This document shows positions 1-12,061 of a stretch of 64,000 nucleotides of DNA, in pieces; position 1 is the stretch's first letter; each line of letters begins with the position of its first letter. Source of the stretch: Triglochin maritima (taxonomy: Eukaryota > Streptophyta > Magnoliopsida > Alismatales > Juncaginaceae); the NCBI GenBank assembly GCA_963682175.1, contig OY821781.1:37833254-37897253 (forward strand), in the 5' to 3' direction. The notes under the pieces are model-generated. The model was not told the origin of the DNA. It did no database searches and saw only the letters and a program-made list of their open reading frames with translations. The position numbers were made by a program, and so were the translations under genes.

Positions 1-1705
1 TTCTTAATTAGACTAGTGTCTTGAGCTATCGATGAGAGTAGTGTAAAGGCATTAGTTGGTTAAGTATAACTTTCGTTGGAGAAGATAGTTAGTCAAAAGA
101 TTATCATTGCCCCTCTTAATTGAGTGATGATATTAGTGGGCCCCTTGATAAAGCAAAGTTATAATGTGCACAATGTGATTTGAGTTAAGTCACATATTTA
201 TAACTAGCTTAAAGAGATCAAGAAATGAATACTAATACAAAGATGACACGATACTACTTTGTGTGTATTCTTAATATCATGAGGCAAGGGACGGACACAA
301 GTGGTGCACTCCATCACTAAATGGATCGGGTTTTGGTTCGAGTGGAATTAAGACATCTAACTAATTGGGAGCTATAATGTGTAGCTAGATACTGCTTATA
401 GCTTGTGATATTAAGCTCTTAATATCACTGCCAACTTAGTCTAGATCCTCCCATAGGTCACACCGCAAGAAACCGGGAAACAAGAAGCTTGATTTTTGGT
501 TCATATGATGTGTCAGGTTTCTTATAGAAAATATGACACATGTGGTGAACAAGTAAAATCAATTATGTTGTATATAAACATAATTAGAATCATGATAAAT
601 TCATATGAGATGCATATATTATGGGGTGCAATAATTTATTGTTGCATAGGATAATATATTGCATAAGTTGTGAATTTGCTAAAACCCCCTCAAGTTCAAA
701 TTTTGTTGGAAATAAATCCAAAATTTGAAAAAGGCAAAATCGGGTAAAAGTTCGGTAATCCGTTGAGGTTCGGTCGACCGAAGGATCTATGGATCGGTCA
801 ACCGAACGTGGAACGGATAATCGTAATTGATTGACCGAACTTGACCAAAGTGCCTGGAACTTTGGTACGGTGTACCGAACCAAAATCAATCGACCGAACA
901 ATGTTAAGTTCCGATATTTTTGGTTAACCGAATGGCACTCGGTCTTAGACGAGAATTCGTCCGATCGGTTAAGGAGAATTTTTCCCTTTAAAAATCGGTC
1001 ATCCGTCTAGTACTCGGTCAACCAATCGTGACATATTCGGTTAACCGAATGGGTCTCGGTAAACCGAACAGCGGTCGATTTTCTGCCTTTGATTATTAAG
1101 AGATTAATTTGATTGATGGTTGGATTAGCTCCAAACTTGGTCAAACGTTTTGTGGGTGCATGTAATGCATTAAGGAATTAATTTATGAGAGAAAATGTAA
1201 AGAAAAACGTGGCTAAAGAATAGCCATGATTAAGAGTAAGATTGAAACCTATAAATAGGTCCTTATTCTCCCTAATTGGGTTACACAATTCAATAATTAT
1301 TTTCTCTCTTAATTCACCACAAAACCCACGAAAAATTCTCTTAGTTTTCTAAGTCTTTGGAAGGAGAAATCTCAGAGGCTAAGGAAGGGGTTTGTAGCTA
1401 GATTCTAAGCTTGTTTGGAGATCGATTGGCTAGCTCCTTTCTCTCCAACCTTGTTTAGGGTTTCGGTGAACACTCGGAGGCATCCGGCGCGGCGAGAAGC
1501 ATCCCCAACGTCTCCGAATCTTCAAGAAGTTTTTGAGAACTTCTAGGTATGAATTTCGGAGCCCTTGTTTGTTTTAATAGAGTTTTGAAACTAGATGTTA
1601 AAACAAACTGATGCATGCATGAAATAAATCAAAGAAAATTGTAATTGATCCTTATTATACATAAAAATTCCGAAAATATATATGTATAATAAAACATGAA
1701 ATCCA
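1..1705 (+). repeat. 5' LTR of the copia element (left edge outside window)
   Basis: It ends in CA at 1704-1705, four bases before the primer-binding site. Joined with the start of the 3' copy (7030-7445), the full LTR would be about 2.1 kb, long for a copia element. Bases 750-1080 are rich in imperfect palindromes of the type CGGTCGACCG / CGGTTAACCG. Comparison with the matching part of the 3' LTR shows only one clear substitution, near base 815 (ggaacGgata versus ggaacTtata-type at about 8260; only the middle base is a substitution). Confidence 0.85.
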
Positions 1706-1709
1706 ATAG

Positions 1710-1721
1710 TGGTATCAGAGC
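1710..1721 (+). other. Primer-binding site, initiator tRNA-Met type
   Basis: The sequence tggtatcagagc is the standard complement of the plant initiator tRNA-Met 3' end used by copia elements. It lies four bases after the LTR end. Confidence 0.9.
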
Positions 1722-3213
1722 TTAGGGTTCAATTTTCTCATGATTTATGGTTGTAAACAAATCTAGTTTACCATCTAGGATTTAAACAATTCGTTTTACC
1801 GGTTTTTCGGTCTTTAAATGTTTGTTGAAATAATTCTTTATAATAATTCGTTTTAAATGTTTTGAATGTTTAAAACATGACATATAATTATTAGAATTAT
1901 GATTTAGACATAAGTCTAACTTGCAATAATTTCGTTTTAAGTATAAACGATTATTTTGTAAGAGAATCAACAAAACCGAAAAACTGCGATTCATCTTTCC
2001 ATTGGAAATTGGATGGACAGCGGTTCATAATTAATTTGTGAACTATGGATGTATGAAAAATGTTTTTAATGGATTTCAAAATATTTTTCAAAGAATTGTT
2101 GAGAATTCTGGATGATTGATAAATTAGATTCTGTAGTTTATAGCAATTGCGTGCATGGATGCTTGAGTTGCTTTGCAGGATTGTGAGTTTATATGTTCCA
2201 AATCAGACACTACAAATGTATGTAATTATTATTATATAGGGGCTTATGTATGTAAAAGCCATATTCTCTATTTTCTATCTTTAGAATTGCATTTGCATGT
2301 GAGAGGTTTTTACATAGGACTTGCACTAGTTTGTTTTTATCGAATGTGAGGAGCATGTTTATTTTTCTGTAAAATCTACATTTCCAGTGCAAGAGGAAGT
2401 CGCCGAATAGCGCATTGATCGAGGATCGAGGATCAGGGATCGAAGATCAAGGATCAAAGGGAACATATAAACTCACGCGGTATGAATTGTGTGAATGTTT
2501 AATTTCTATTTTTATAATTTCTGCTATGCATGTGATGAATGGTGAATGTTAGGATGTGTATAAATTTTAATATGCATGATAAACTAAAATTCAAAATCAC
2601 ATGTTGATAAATGAAATTGTCCAACAAAAATTAAGATTAATTTTTCCTTCTTATTTCATCCACTAGCAGCCATTGATCGAGGGATACTCTGCTCGCCCTT
2701 AGCGGGAGATAGCTCCCTCTATCTTTGGGAATAGTGGGAGATATAAAGGTTGTCTGTTGTTGTGCCACAATTAAATATATGAGGTGTGTTTCACCCTAGT
2801 GAACCCCAAGTATGTTTAGTTGTGAATACAATAGATAAATGTATCTCGTATCAAATGAAAATAAGTTTTCTTAACATTACCTAGAGCCCTCGCTCGGTTT
2901 TGGGAAAAAGTTTTTCTTACGAGGATAGGTCGTATTCCCTCATAATTAAAACGACAAGAATCACAAGAGTTTGAAGATGCTAATATTGCTAAAGTTCAAA
3001 AAGGGTTGTGATTAGAAAATGTTTTTCTTACCTTGATGTTGTAATGTATTCGATAGCCCTTAGCTAGTCTATATTACAATTGATGGGATCTTGGATTACT
3101 GCATTTACGGGCAAGATTTATTTGCAGTATTTACATCATATTCGATATATATATGTATGTATGTATTAAAACATAAAATTGGCATTAAAACCTATATAAT
3201 TTATTTTGTAGAA
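1722..3213 (+). other. Untranslated leader of the copia element
   Basis: This A/T-rich stretch lies between the primer-binding site and the gag start. I see no coding or structural feature in it beyond short low-complexity runs, such as the GGATCGAGGATC-like repeats around 2420-2455. Confidence 0.6.
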
Positions 3214-4185
3214 ATGTCAAATATCCAACCAATTGTGCGATCTATGATCGAAAAGAACCCTTTGCAAAATGATGGCTCAAACTTCATGAAATGACAACTC
3301 AATCTTAATATCGTGTTGAGGTTTGAAAAACTATCTCATATTTTGGATGGTGAAATCCCAAAATTAAATGAGAAGGCAACCGATAAAGAGAAAGAGGCGA
3401 TGGCCAAGTGGGAAGACCAAGAGAACCAAGTTCACGGTCTTATACAAGCATCCACGGGTGACTCGCTTCAAGCGAAATACTTGGATTCAAAACCCAAGAA
3501 GACCATGGAGGCTCTAACCAAGATGTTCATGGATAGTGCCCGAAAGGAGCGCTATAAGACCACCATCGCACTCACAAGGTGCCATATGGCGGAGGGAACA
3601 TCGGTATCCATGCATTTTCTCACGATGCAAGGATACCTTGAGAAATTGTCGAAGCTCTCTTCTCCAATGCCCGAGGACATTGCCGAAGATCTGATTCTTG
3701 GTTCTCTAGCCCCGTCCTTCAAGGACTTTGTGATGCACTATCATGTGCGTGAAAAAGGGGTGAGTCTTGAGGAGCTTCACAACGCTCTCAAAACGGCTGA
3801 AGTTGACATGGGCAAAGGTCAGGACAATCACGTCCTTGCCGTCCATGAGATGAGCAAAAAGATCAACAAAGGTAAAGGCAAATTTACCAAAGATATGTCA
3901 ATCAAGAGCAAGGGAGTAGGAGGTGCTCATGGGAGTGCCTCAAGGGAGAAATCTTACAAATCTCCAACTCCCAACACGGAGTGCTTTCACTGCGGTGAAA
4001 AAAGACACATCCGACCTAATTGCCTCAAGTACAAGGAAGACCTTGAAAATGTGATGATTGAACGTAGGCGCCCGAGAAACGCCATAGGTATGTTTGTTAT
4101 TGAGATAAATTTAATCACCTCTATCCTTGATTTGGTAATGGTTACCGGATCTTGTGCTCACATAATTTTGATGTGCAGCTATTGA
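3214..4185 (+). pseudogene. copia gag with zinc knuckle, broken by an in-frame stop
   Basis: The start codon at 3214 opens a frame that is interrupted by TGA at 3292-3294. The same frame resumes immediately and runs to 4185. The position of the TGA corresponds to a tryptophan in related gag proteins, so this looks like a TGG to TGA change. The downstream 290-codon stretch has the alpha-helical UBN2-type gag core and, at about 3984-4025, a CCHC zinc knuckle with the spacing CX2CX4HX4C (CFHCGEKRHIRPNC). Gag would form the retroelement particle and bind its RNA. After the knuckle the frame drifts into an unrelated tail, so the protease region is not recognisable beyond a few residues. Confidence 0.85.
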
Positions 4186-4617
4186 AGGATAGGAAGGAAC
4201 TCGTTGGGAACGAGATGATATTGAAGATTAGAAATAGTACAAGCATCGCTGTGATTGTACAAGATTCTATGGAACTTCAATAGTCTAGTGATTTAAATTT
4301 ATGCTTTGTAGAATGTTTGTTATGTACCTTCGATTAGCAAGAACTATTCTGTATCAAGTTTTGGATATGGATAAATTTTAATAAATATTTTAATTCTTGC
4401 TTGTCTATATCGAAGAATGGAATTTTCTATGCAAATACATTCATATGGAATGATTTCTATTTGCTTGAAATAAATAATGAACAAACTCAAACAAACAATA
4501 ACGAAAGAGAAACTAAGATAACTCACGTGAATGATACAATCTTGTAGCACTATCGGATTGGTCAAATAAATGACCAAGAGACCTTTCAAGAAGAAAGGAA
4601 CGAAAGCGAATAACTAA

Positions 4618-6666
4618 TTGGATATGATACATTCTAATGTATGTGGTCCGATAAGTACAAGTGCAAGAGACGGTTTAAGGTACTTCATTTTGTTTACGGA
4701 CAACTATAGTCATTATGGCTATATTTGTCTAATGGGAAGCAAAAATGAATTCTTTGACAAGTTCAAGGAATTCGAGAATGGAGTAGCGAACCAACTCAAC
4801 AAGAATATCGAGTCTCTATGAAAAGTCGTAGGGGTGAGTGCTTAGAATACCTAATTTGACTCATTCCTAAAGTAGGAATAGGATATTGCTCGACATGGTT
4901 CGATCAATAATAAGTCAATTTAAATTGCCGATTTACTTTTGGAATTATGCACTACAAATAATGACAAACTCACTAAATAATGTTTCATCCAAATCCGTGG
5001 AGAAAATGGTTTATGAGCTATGGAGTTGAAAGACACCTAAGCTCAACTTTCTCAAGATTTGGGGTTGTGAGGTATACATCAAGAAATTGATGTCGACCAA
5101 GCTTCAACCAAAAGCGGATAAGTGCTTCTATATAGGTTGTCCTCGTATGACAGGAGGATACTACTTTTGATATATCACCTCCAATCGAAAGATTGTAGAG
5201 AGAGATATGTTTTTCTGGAATTTCTGGAAAAGAGAGAAAAGTAGTGGGAGTAGAGTTGAGCTTGAGAAAACTCAAGATACTCTACAAGATCATGATGTGA
5301 ATGTTGCATTCAAGATCATGAAGGCCCAGCCGAGATTCATTTGGTTAGTGGGAGCATGAGTGAGAGATCCTTATAAGAAATTGTGAGAGAATCTCAATCA
5401 TCCTCACCTGGTGTGCGTTCGAGAGTCGAACATGAACCTATTCCTCAAGAAATTGTGGAAGAAGTTTGAGAGACACGAGAAGAACCAAAAGAACTAAGAA
5501 GGTCAATGAGGGAAAGGAAGAAACCCAATAAGTATGTGGGACTTCATGAGATCATGGTACTAGATACCAAAGATCCCTCGACCTTCCACGAAGCAATAGA
5601 AAAGACTCCAAACTATGGTTAAAAGCCATGGAATCCGAAGTAGAATCCATGTATGATAATCAAGTATGAAACTTGATTAGCCTTCCTCAAGAGAAAATAT
5701 CATTTGGTATAAATGAGCTTTTAGGAGGAAGATAGACATGGATAGTAACTTGACAACCTACGAAGCAAGGCTTGTAGCAAAAGTTATACTCAAATTCAAG
5801 AAATTGACTTTGATGAAATTTTTGAGAAGTTGTCATATTAAAATCTATTCGGATTATGCTCACTATTACCGCATTTCACAATTGTGGGATATGGAAGATG
5901 GATATCGAAATGGCGTTCCTTAAACAGGAACTTGGAGGAGGATATGTACATGGTACAACCTCAAGGTTTTGATGATCCAAATAATAGCGAGAAGAAATGC
6001 AAGTTTCGAGAATCCATTTGTGGATTGAAACAAGCATCGAGGAGTTGGAACAAACGCTTTGACGAAGAGGTGAAGAAGATTCACTTCATTCAAAGTAAAG
6101 GAGTACCTTGTATATACAAGGAGATTAGTGGGAGCCATGTAGTACTTCTGATCTCATAGGTCGATGACATATTGCTCGTGAGCAATCATATACCTTAGCA
6201 TTAGCAAACGAGAAATTTCATTGAAATCGGCATTTCAATGAAAAGAAAAGGATGAGGCTCAACCTATCTTGAGAATCAAGATACATTGAGATACATCTCG
6301 TACACTCATTGGCTTCAGTCAACGTGCATACATTGACAAGGTCTTTGAAATGTTCAGGGTGAACAATTCCGATATGGACAATATGCCAATAAGTATGAGT
6401 ATAGGTGTGCAACTCAAGAAGTCTCAATGTGCTCAATCACACAAAGACTTGGAGTACATGAAGGTATCCCTTATGCTTCGGCAAAAGGAAGGACCATGTA
6501 CACAATGACTTGCACAAGGCTCAATATCTCGTATGCTCTAAACGTGACAAGTGGTCACCAATCCAACGCAAGTCCTAATCGTAGGATTGCGGTCAAGAAT
6601 ATTCTGAAGTACCTTAACCGGACTAAAGATAAGGTTCTTGTTTATGGAAGACAAAGGAGAAAATAG
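4618..6666 (+). pseudogene. copia pol remnants: integrase, reverse transcriptase, RNase H pieces
   Basis: Separate fragments in shifting frames keep the family order. At 4618-4821 is the integrase core start (CGPISTSARDGLRYF and an FTDNYSHYGY stretch). At 5884-6159 is a reverse-transcriptase stretch with MVQPQGFDDP and ICGLKQASRSWN. At 6427-6666 is the RNase H-proximal region (a YASAKGRTMYTMTCTR-like run, then ILKYLNRTKDKVLVYG). Frameshifts and stops separate all three, and long parts such as the RT active site are missing or unreadable. It is not translatable as one polyprotein. Confidence 0.85.
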
Positions 6667-7017
6667 CTGAGGGCTGTTTTGATGCAATTCTTATAGGAAT
6701 TCTAGACAATAAGAGGTTGGAGTGATGATGCGTCATCATTATCGAAGGTGGAGGTATGAGCTAGTGTAGTTAGGAGTAATATCACTACAGCTAACTCAAC
6801 CACCAACGAAAGACAAAATAAATAAATAGGTGGACACAACAGTGGCACAACTGATCCATTCAACAAACCTTCATACCAAGCTAAGAGACGAAATATATAT
6901 TTCGAGTCCATGGATCCGAGGGTCCATGTGGATTGGCTTGATAGGTGATTTGGGAAGGTTACCCTAGTTATTGATGTTTTATGCATTGAGAATGTATGTG
7001 AAAGAAAACTTTGATAA

Positions 7018-7028
7018 CAAGTGGGAGA
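7018..7028 (+). other. Polypurine tract of the copia element
   Basis: The sequence caagtgggaga lies just before the TG that starts the 3' LTR. This is the usual site for priming plus-strand synthesis in copia elements. Confidence 0.7.
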
Positions 7029-7029
7029 T

Positions 7030-8307
7030 TGAAGGGAATGTGTTCTAAAAGTTTTACTTTTAAATGTCAATTATTATGAATTGAATGAGAAATCATTTTG
7101 TTCCTTGTTTATGTTATTCGTCTTTTAGAAGTGTTAAGGAAGAGGCTCTTGGTCCTTAACCGTAGAGCTCTAAAAGATATTGGTTTACATAAAGCAAAAG
7201 ATATTCGCAATCATGGTAATTAACATGGGACATTAATTACCGAGTTAAGATTGTCGTGTTGGTCATAGATCATTGTAGCTCTACAAGTGAGTGACGACAC
7301 GGGTATGCAAAAGAGGAAAATATTACTTTTGTATACTGAATAGACCTAATAAGTAAAATATTATAGAAATGTGTTTCTGTGTCATTAATATTTTACTGTG
7401 TCTTTGGTCCTTTGATATGAGACTTATATCCGATCGCTTAAGGAGTTCTTAATTAGACTAGTGTCTTGAGCTATCGATGAGAGTAGTGTAAAGGCATTAG
7501 TTGGTTAAGTATAACTTTCGTTGGAGAAGATAGTTAGTCAAAAGATTATCATTGCCCCTCTTAATTGAGTGATGATATTAGTGGGCCCCTTGATAAAGCA
7601 AAGTTATAATGTGCACAATGTGATTTGAGTTAAGTCACATATTTATAACTAGCTTAAAGAGATCAAGAAATGAATACTAATACAAAGATGACACGATACT
7701 ACTTTGTGTGTATTCTTAATATCATGAGGCAAGGGACGGACACAAGTGGTGCACTCCATCACTAAATGGATCGGGTTTTGGTTCGAGTGGAATTAAGACA
7801 TCTAACTAATTGGGAGCTATAATGTGTAGCTAGATACTGCTTATAGCTTGTGATATTAAGCTCTTAATATCACTGCCAACTTAGTCTAGATCCTCCCATA
7901 GGTCACACCGCAAGAAACCGGGAAACAAGAAGCTTGATTTTTGGTTCATATGATGTGTCAGGTTTCTTATAGAAAATATGACACATGTGGTGAACAAGTA
8001 AAATCAATTATGTTGTATATAAACATAATTAGAATCATGATAAATTCATATGAGATGCATATATTATGGGGTGCAATAATTTATTGTTGCATAGGATAAT
8101 ATATTGCATAAGTTGTGAATTTGCTAAAACCCCCTCAAGTTCAAATTTTGTTGGAAATAAATCCAAAATTTGAAAAAGGCAAAATCGGGTAAAAGTTCGG
8201 TAATCCGTTGAGGTTCGGTCGACCGAAGGATCTATGGATCGGTCAACCGAACGTGGAACGTATAATCGTAATTGATTGACCGAACTTGACCAAAGTGCCT
8301 GGAACTT
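7030..8307 (+). repeat. 3' LTR of the copia element, truncated on the right
   Basis: It starts with TG at 7030 after the polypurine tract. From 7446 it matches bases 1 onward. Identity breaks at 8307, inside the palindrome-rich part, and the next bases belong to a different sequence. About 830 bases of LTR are missing compared with the 5' copy. Confidence 0.85.
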
Positions 8308-8662
8308 GCTGGTATGCCAAAACTTTGGTTGTAGCATTTAGACTTATATTCAAATCTATTCCGCAGTCCTAACCGGCCGACCTTACTGTACCATACTCCG
8401 GCAAATGAGTGTTGGTTGTCAGCGTAGGGTCGGGCACTTTAGGTTCAGCTTCCACACACTCCAACCACAGACATCTTTTTAAACAAATGCATCATTCCAT
8501 AAACCGACATATCATTGGTTAATGGAGCGTATATCCAATCATTGTTTAATGACAATTTTGCCGTCAACTTCATATCAAACATAATGTGTGGATAACAACA
8601 TTCGGATCTTATGACATCCATTAAATCCCCATATTTTATGTTCAACGGAACAACTACCAATT
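8308..8662 (-). pseudogene. MuDR-type MULE transposase N-terminal fragment (part A)
   Basis: On the minus strand the frame at 8662-8445 reads VVVPLNIKYGDLMDVI and onward to YGMMHLFKKM, resembling the N-terminal MuDR domain that precedes MULE transposase zinc-finger and catalytic domains. After a frameshift near 8450 the coding-like sequence continues as a polar linker to the junction with the copia LTR at 8307/8308. No catalytic residues are present. The fragment continues across the LTR element at 13609 and beyond, so it was one piece before that insertion. The family call rests on motif memory, not alignment. Confidence 0.55.
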
Positions 8663-10209
8663 TGTAGGATTGGATCGTGTGGGTTATGGGTCCACTAATC
8701 ACTTTTTAAGCTAATCCACAATTCTCTACTTGATTAAGCAATCAAATGCGCAGCGGAATAAACAAACAAGTAGAGAAAGAAAGACAATGCAAACCACACA
8801 AAGACGCGTCGGATTTACAGAGGTTCGGCCGCGCCTACGTCCTCTCTTGCAAGCCCCTCTCGAATCCCCGTTCGAGCTCCTCTTGCGTCTTCACTATGCC
8901 TCCCCGTTCCGGGCCGGGAGCAACGCCTTTTACAAGTCTTCAAGCTCGCGAACAACCCTCGCCGAGCTTGGCACCACCTCTCACAAACCGAGAGAATCAC
9001 TTCGGGCTTTCATCGAAATCCTTGCTTCTTGTCTTGGGCTTTCACCAAGACCCTTGCTCTCTTTACAACAAATGTAACCTTGAGTGGGATTCACTCTCTA
9101 ATTGAGCACACTTTGAGTAGGATGAGTATATGATCAAATGTGTGAAGTTTAGGCTTATGGAGTGTAGAATTGGGAGCTTTGAGGATTGAGGTTTCTCTCT
9201 AATGTATTGGACAAATTGGAGTTGGAGAGTTGTGTTAACAACAAGTCTTGATCCTCTATTTATAAGCTCCTAAGGTTTTCTAGCCGTTGGGGATAGATTT
9301 GATTGGGTTTTGTGCAAGATACACAAAGCAGAAAATCGGGCTGCAAATCTGTCCAGAACCGGTCGACCGAAACTACTACACCGGTCGACCGTTCACTTGA
9401 TTTCAAGGAGAACGGTCGAACAAAAGAATATTCGGTCGGACAAACGAGCTAGAACTTAACTCTACTTAAGTGAATCGGTCGAACCAAAGTATGGAGCGGT
9501 CGACCGAAAAAGGGGATTCGGTTGAGACAAAGGTCAATCGGTCGAACGAGAAATGTGTCGACCGATAGCAGGGAATTTGGTTTCTGAAAATGTGTTCAAC
9601 CGGTCGACCGAAACAAGGTCTTCGTTCGACCGGTTACCGAATGTATTTTGGGGTTAAGTTTGTTTTATACGAATACGACCGTTATAGGAATACGACAAGA
9701 AAAACGGCCATATTAAAATCCGGGATCGGTCGACCGAAAAGGTAGAACCGGTCGACCGGTAGAGTTCGGTAAAATCACTGTGGAGAGTCTGTTATAAACC
9801 GGTCGAACTGAGAACTGGTTCGGTCGACCGGTTCACACAGGAAATCTGGGTTTAAGTTTATAAGTGATTTCCGACTAAGGTTTGGGTGATCTAATGAAGT
9901 CCAAATGATGTGAAATTTCTTGTGTGACTTCTATAGGGAACCTATTGTGTTTGTGATATGTTTTTAACTCTTGTATGCTCAATTTACACATGTTCCTAAG
10001 ACTCAAAATAAATCAAGATTACATGTCTTCGATTTAGCTTTAATTACATGTCTTGACTTCATTTCCTTCTTTCTTGAGTCTTGATCACCTGTAGAGGTTA
10101 GCATAATACAATATATATGCAATGCAATATGTGTGCTACTCTACATCATCATAATTAAGATTAGGTTAATTAAATCATCAAAACATAGATTAAGGCCAAA
10201 AAGCCAACA
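8663..10209 (-). repeat. 3' LTR of the gag-only element
   Basis: It is 1547 bases, same length as its partner. I saw one substitution between the two, at about 9013 versus 12412 (catcg versus caccg). Between 9355 and 9830 there are about 14 copies of a palindrome built on GGTCGACC, often extended to ACCGGTCGACCGGT. The short open frames near 8730-9105 are identical in both LTRs and are not considered genes. Confidence 0.92.
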
Positions 10210-10510
10210 ATCTCCCCCTTTTTGATGATGGCAACCTATATCTTAATTCTATCTAAATACATGGAATTTGTATATGTAAACTATGCATATTAATGCTCCC
10301 CCTATGGATGTGCATAGTTTTTGTTCAATTTTATGCCAAATTCCAAGTTACCCCCTTAATTATCTCTCCCCCTTTGACATCCATCAAAAATAATAATTAT
10401 TTAAGACTTTAAGCTTAGAATTTGGATGTCTTGTAATGAAGTTGCTCCCCCTAAATTTTGCACTTCATTACTCTAAAAGATATAACATTTAAGCTCCCCC
10501 TATCAATAAG
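10210..10510 (-). other. Cluster of five polypurine tracts
   Basis: On the minus strand the motif AGGGGGAG recurs five times in 300 bases (plus-strand CTCCCCCT at about 10213, 10296, 10366, 10445, 10494). The first abuts the LTR and would be the functional primer. Such repeated tracts upstream of the 3' LTR are a described Sirevirus trait. Confidence 0.75.
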
Positions 10511-10840
10511 GCTAAATGGAAACAATGAGTATGATGAAATTAAGTTCATTTAGGTTTTAACTTAAGCCTTATTCTAACATCCATTTAAAAAATTTGACAT
10601 TTAAAATCAATGAATGTGGTAAATGATTTGCAATGAATGGGGATAAATGATTTTCAATGAATTGAACTATATGATATGTCAATTAAGCATGTGAACTAGA
10701 TTAGAGCTATTTTTCAGAAATTTTAGAGATAGAAATTTTTATACCAAACTTGAATCTTGAATAGCTCCAATCTTGATTTGGTGATGCAACCGGATTCGAA
10801 TTCGACGCTTTGGCTCACCCGGTCACCACCAATCTCTTCC

Positions 10841-12010
10841 TCAAGCTCCTACAAGTGTAGATTTTGGTACCCATTTTTGCTTGGGTCCATTAAGTTTAGC
10901 TTTTGGTACCCAAATCCAAGTTGATTTTGGTACCTCTACACTTACTTTCTTTTTCATGGCAAAATTATGTTTAACATTAATTTGAATAGGAAAGTTTTTA
11001 ACATAAAAATTGTTTTTATTGCCATGTGTGAACTTATGCAATTTATTTGACAAATTTTCATTTAAGACATTAAGTTCACTGTTTTTAGTTGCTAGAGATT
11101 CATTTAAGCAATTTAGATTTTTAATCATAGAATTATGCTTTTCATTCATGTTAAGCATGTGAATCTCTAAATTTGCAACTTTTTCATTCATGCAATTTAA
11201 GTCATTTAAAGTTTGCTTGCTTTCAAGATATGATTTATCTAGTTTCTTTAGCAAGTCAATTTTGTCATTTTCAAGCATATGACTTTCAATTGCATTAGAT
11301 GAGGTAGATTTATCATTTAAGCACTCATTCTTCAAGCATGCATTTTCTAAAGTAAGAGCATCAATTTTAGCAAGCAAATCAACTTTATCATCTAACATAG
11401 ATGCATTTTGACATTTAAGCTCATCTATTTGCTTGTTTGCTAATTTATTTGATTCATGAAGCTCTTTACATTTTTCTACCATTTTCAGAAACGCATTTTG
11501 TAGTTTATGTGAATGCGATGATTTTCCACTTGAACTACAACTTGAAGAGTGACTAGAAGATACCTCATCTTCACTTTCTCCATCGGATGAGCTTGATGTT
11601 GAACAAGATGTTGAATTGATTTCTTCACATCTAACTTGAGCTACATCCATTGGAGTGGCTTCTCCCTTTTTCCCGGTTGGTGAATCTCCTTTACCAAAAT
11701 TCTTTTCTAATGTTTGCCATATATGATGAGCACTATCACATGAGCAAACAAGATTAAAATGTTCATCTCCTAATGCACAAAATAAGACATTCATAGCTTT
11801 TGCATTTAGGGATGCATTTTTCTCATCTTCTAAACTCCATTTACTAATATGATATCTAGGTGATTCATATGGAGTTTGAATCATAAACCACAAGTTAGCA
11901 TTCATGGATTTAATAAATGATGACATTTTAGATTTCCATGAAACAAAATTATTTCCATCAAAATATGGTGGTTTACAAGATTCTAGAGGTGTGGATGCAT
12001 TAAGAGTCAT
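10841..12010 (-). CDS. Gag-like protein of the non-autonomous copia element
   Basis: An uninterrupted 389-codon frame begins 36 bases inside the primer-binding site. The N-terminal ~110 residues match the copia gag head (PPYFDGNNFVSWKSKM, then an IWQTLEKNFG stretch). Residues about 130-165 are a serine-rich acidic segment. Residues about 165-335 are Leu/Asn/Lys-rich with heptad-like spacing and probably form a coiled coil, as in Sirevirus gag. The C-terminus has WVPK repeats. No CCHC knuckle or protease is present: the frame stops where pol should begin. The intact frame in an otherwise gutted element suggests selection or very recent copying. It would depend on a partner element for enzymes. 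Confidence 0.8.
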   Translation of the reverse strand: MTLNASTPLESCKPPYFDGNNFVSWKSKMSSFIKSMNANLWFMIQTPYESPRYHISKWSLEDEKNASLNAKAMNVLFCALGDEHFNLVCSCDSAHHIWQTLEKNFGKGDSPTGKKGEATPMDVAQVRCEEINSTSCSTSSSSDGESEDEVSSSHSSSCSSSGKSSHSHKLQNAFLKMVEKCKELHESNKLANKQIDELKCQNASMLDDKVDLLAKIDALTLENACLKNECLNDKSTSSNAIESHMLENDKIDLLKKLDKSYLESKQTLNDLNCMNEKVANLEIHMLNMNEKHNSMIKNLNCLNESLATKNSELNVLNENLSNKLHKFTHGNKNNFYVKNFPIQINVKHNFAMKKKVSVEVPKSTWIWVPKAKLNGPKQKWVPKSTLVGA

Positions 12011-12047
12011 GTTAATTTATCGGTTAAGAACAAAATTAACGAACGAG

Positions 12048-12059
12048 GCTCTGATACCA
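12048..12059 (-). other. Primer-binding site, initiator tRNA-Met type
   Basis: The minus-strand sequence tggtatcagagc lies two bases from the LTR end at 12062. It fixes the orientation of the element. Confidence 0.9.
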
Positions 12060-12061
12060 AA

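Larger units (their letters stand above)
1..8307 (+). mobile_element. Ty1/copia LTR retrotransposon, defective, truncated at both ends
   Basis: The first ~870 bases recur at 7446-8307 in the same orientation, which defines two LTRs flanking a decayed gag-pol. A site complementary to initiator tRNA-Met (tggtatcagagc, 1710-1721) follows the 5' LTR and a purine-rich tract (about 7018-7028) precedes the 3' LTR. The order gag, integrase, reverse transcriptase, RNase H is that of copia elements. The left LTR starts outside the window. The right LTR stops abruptly at 8307, so no target duplication can be read. The interior is full of stops and frameshifts, so the copy cannot encode its own proteins. 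Confidence 0.9.

Noticed and set aside
8730..9105. Overlapping 115-119 codon frames, repeated at 12129-12504
   Set aside because: They lie wholly inside the LTRs, overlap in two frames plus the antisense, and have no recognisable domain.
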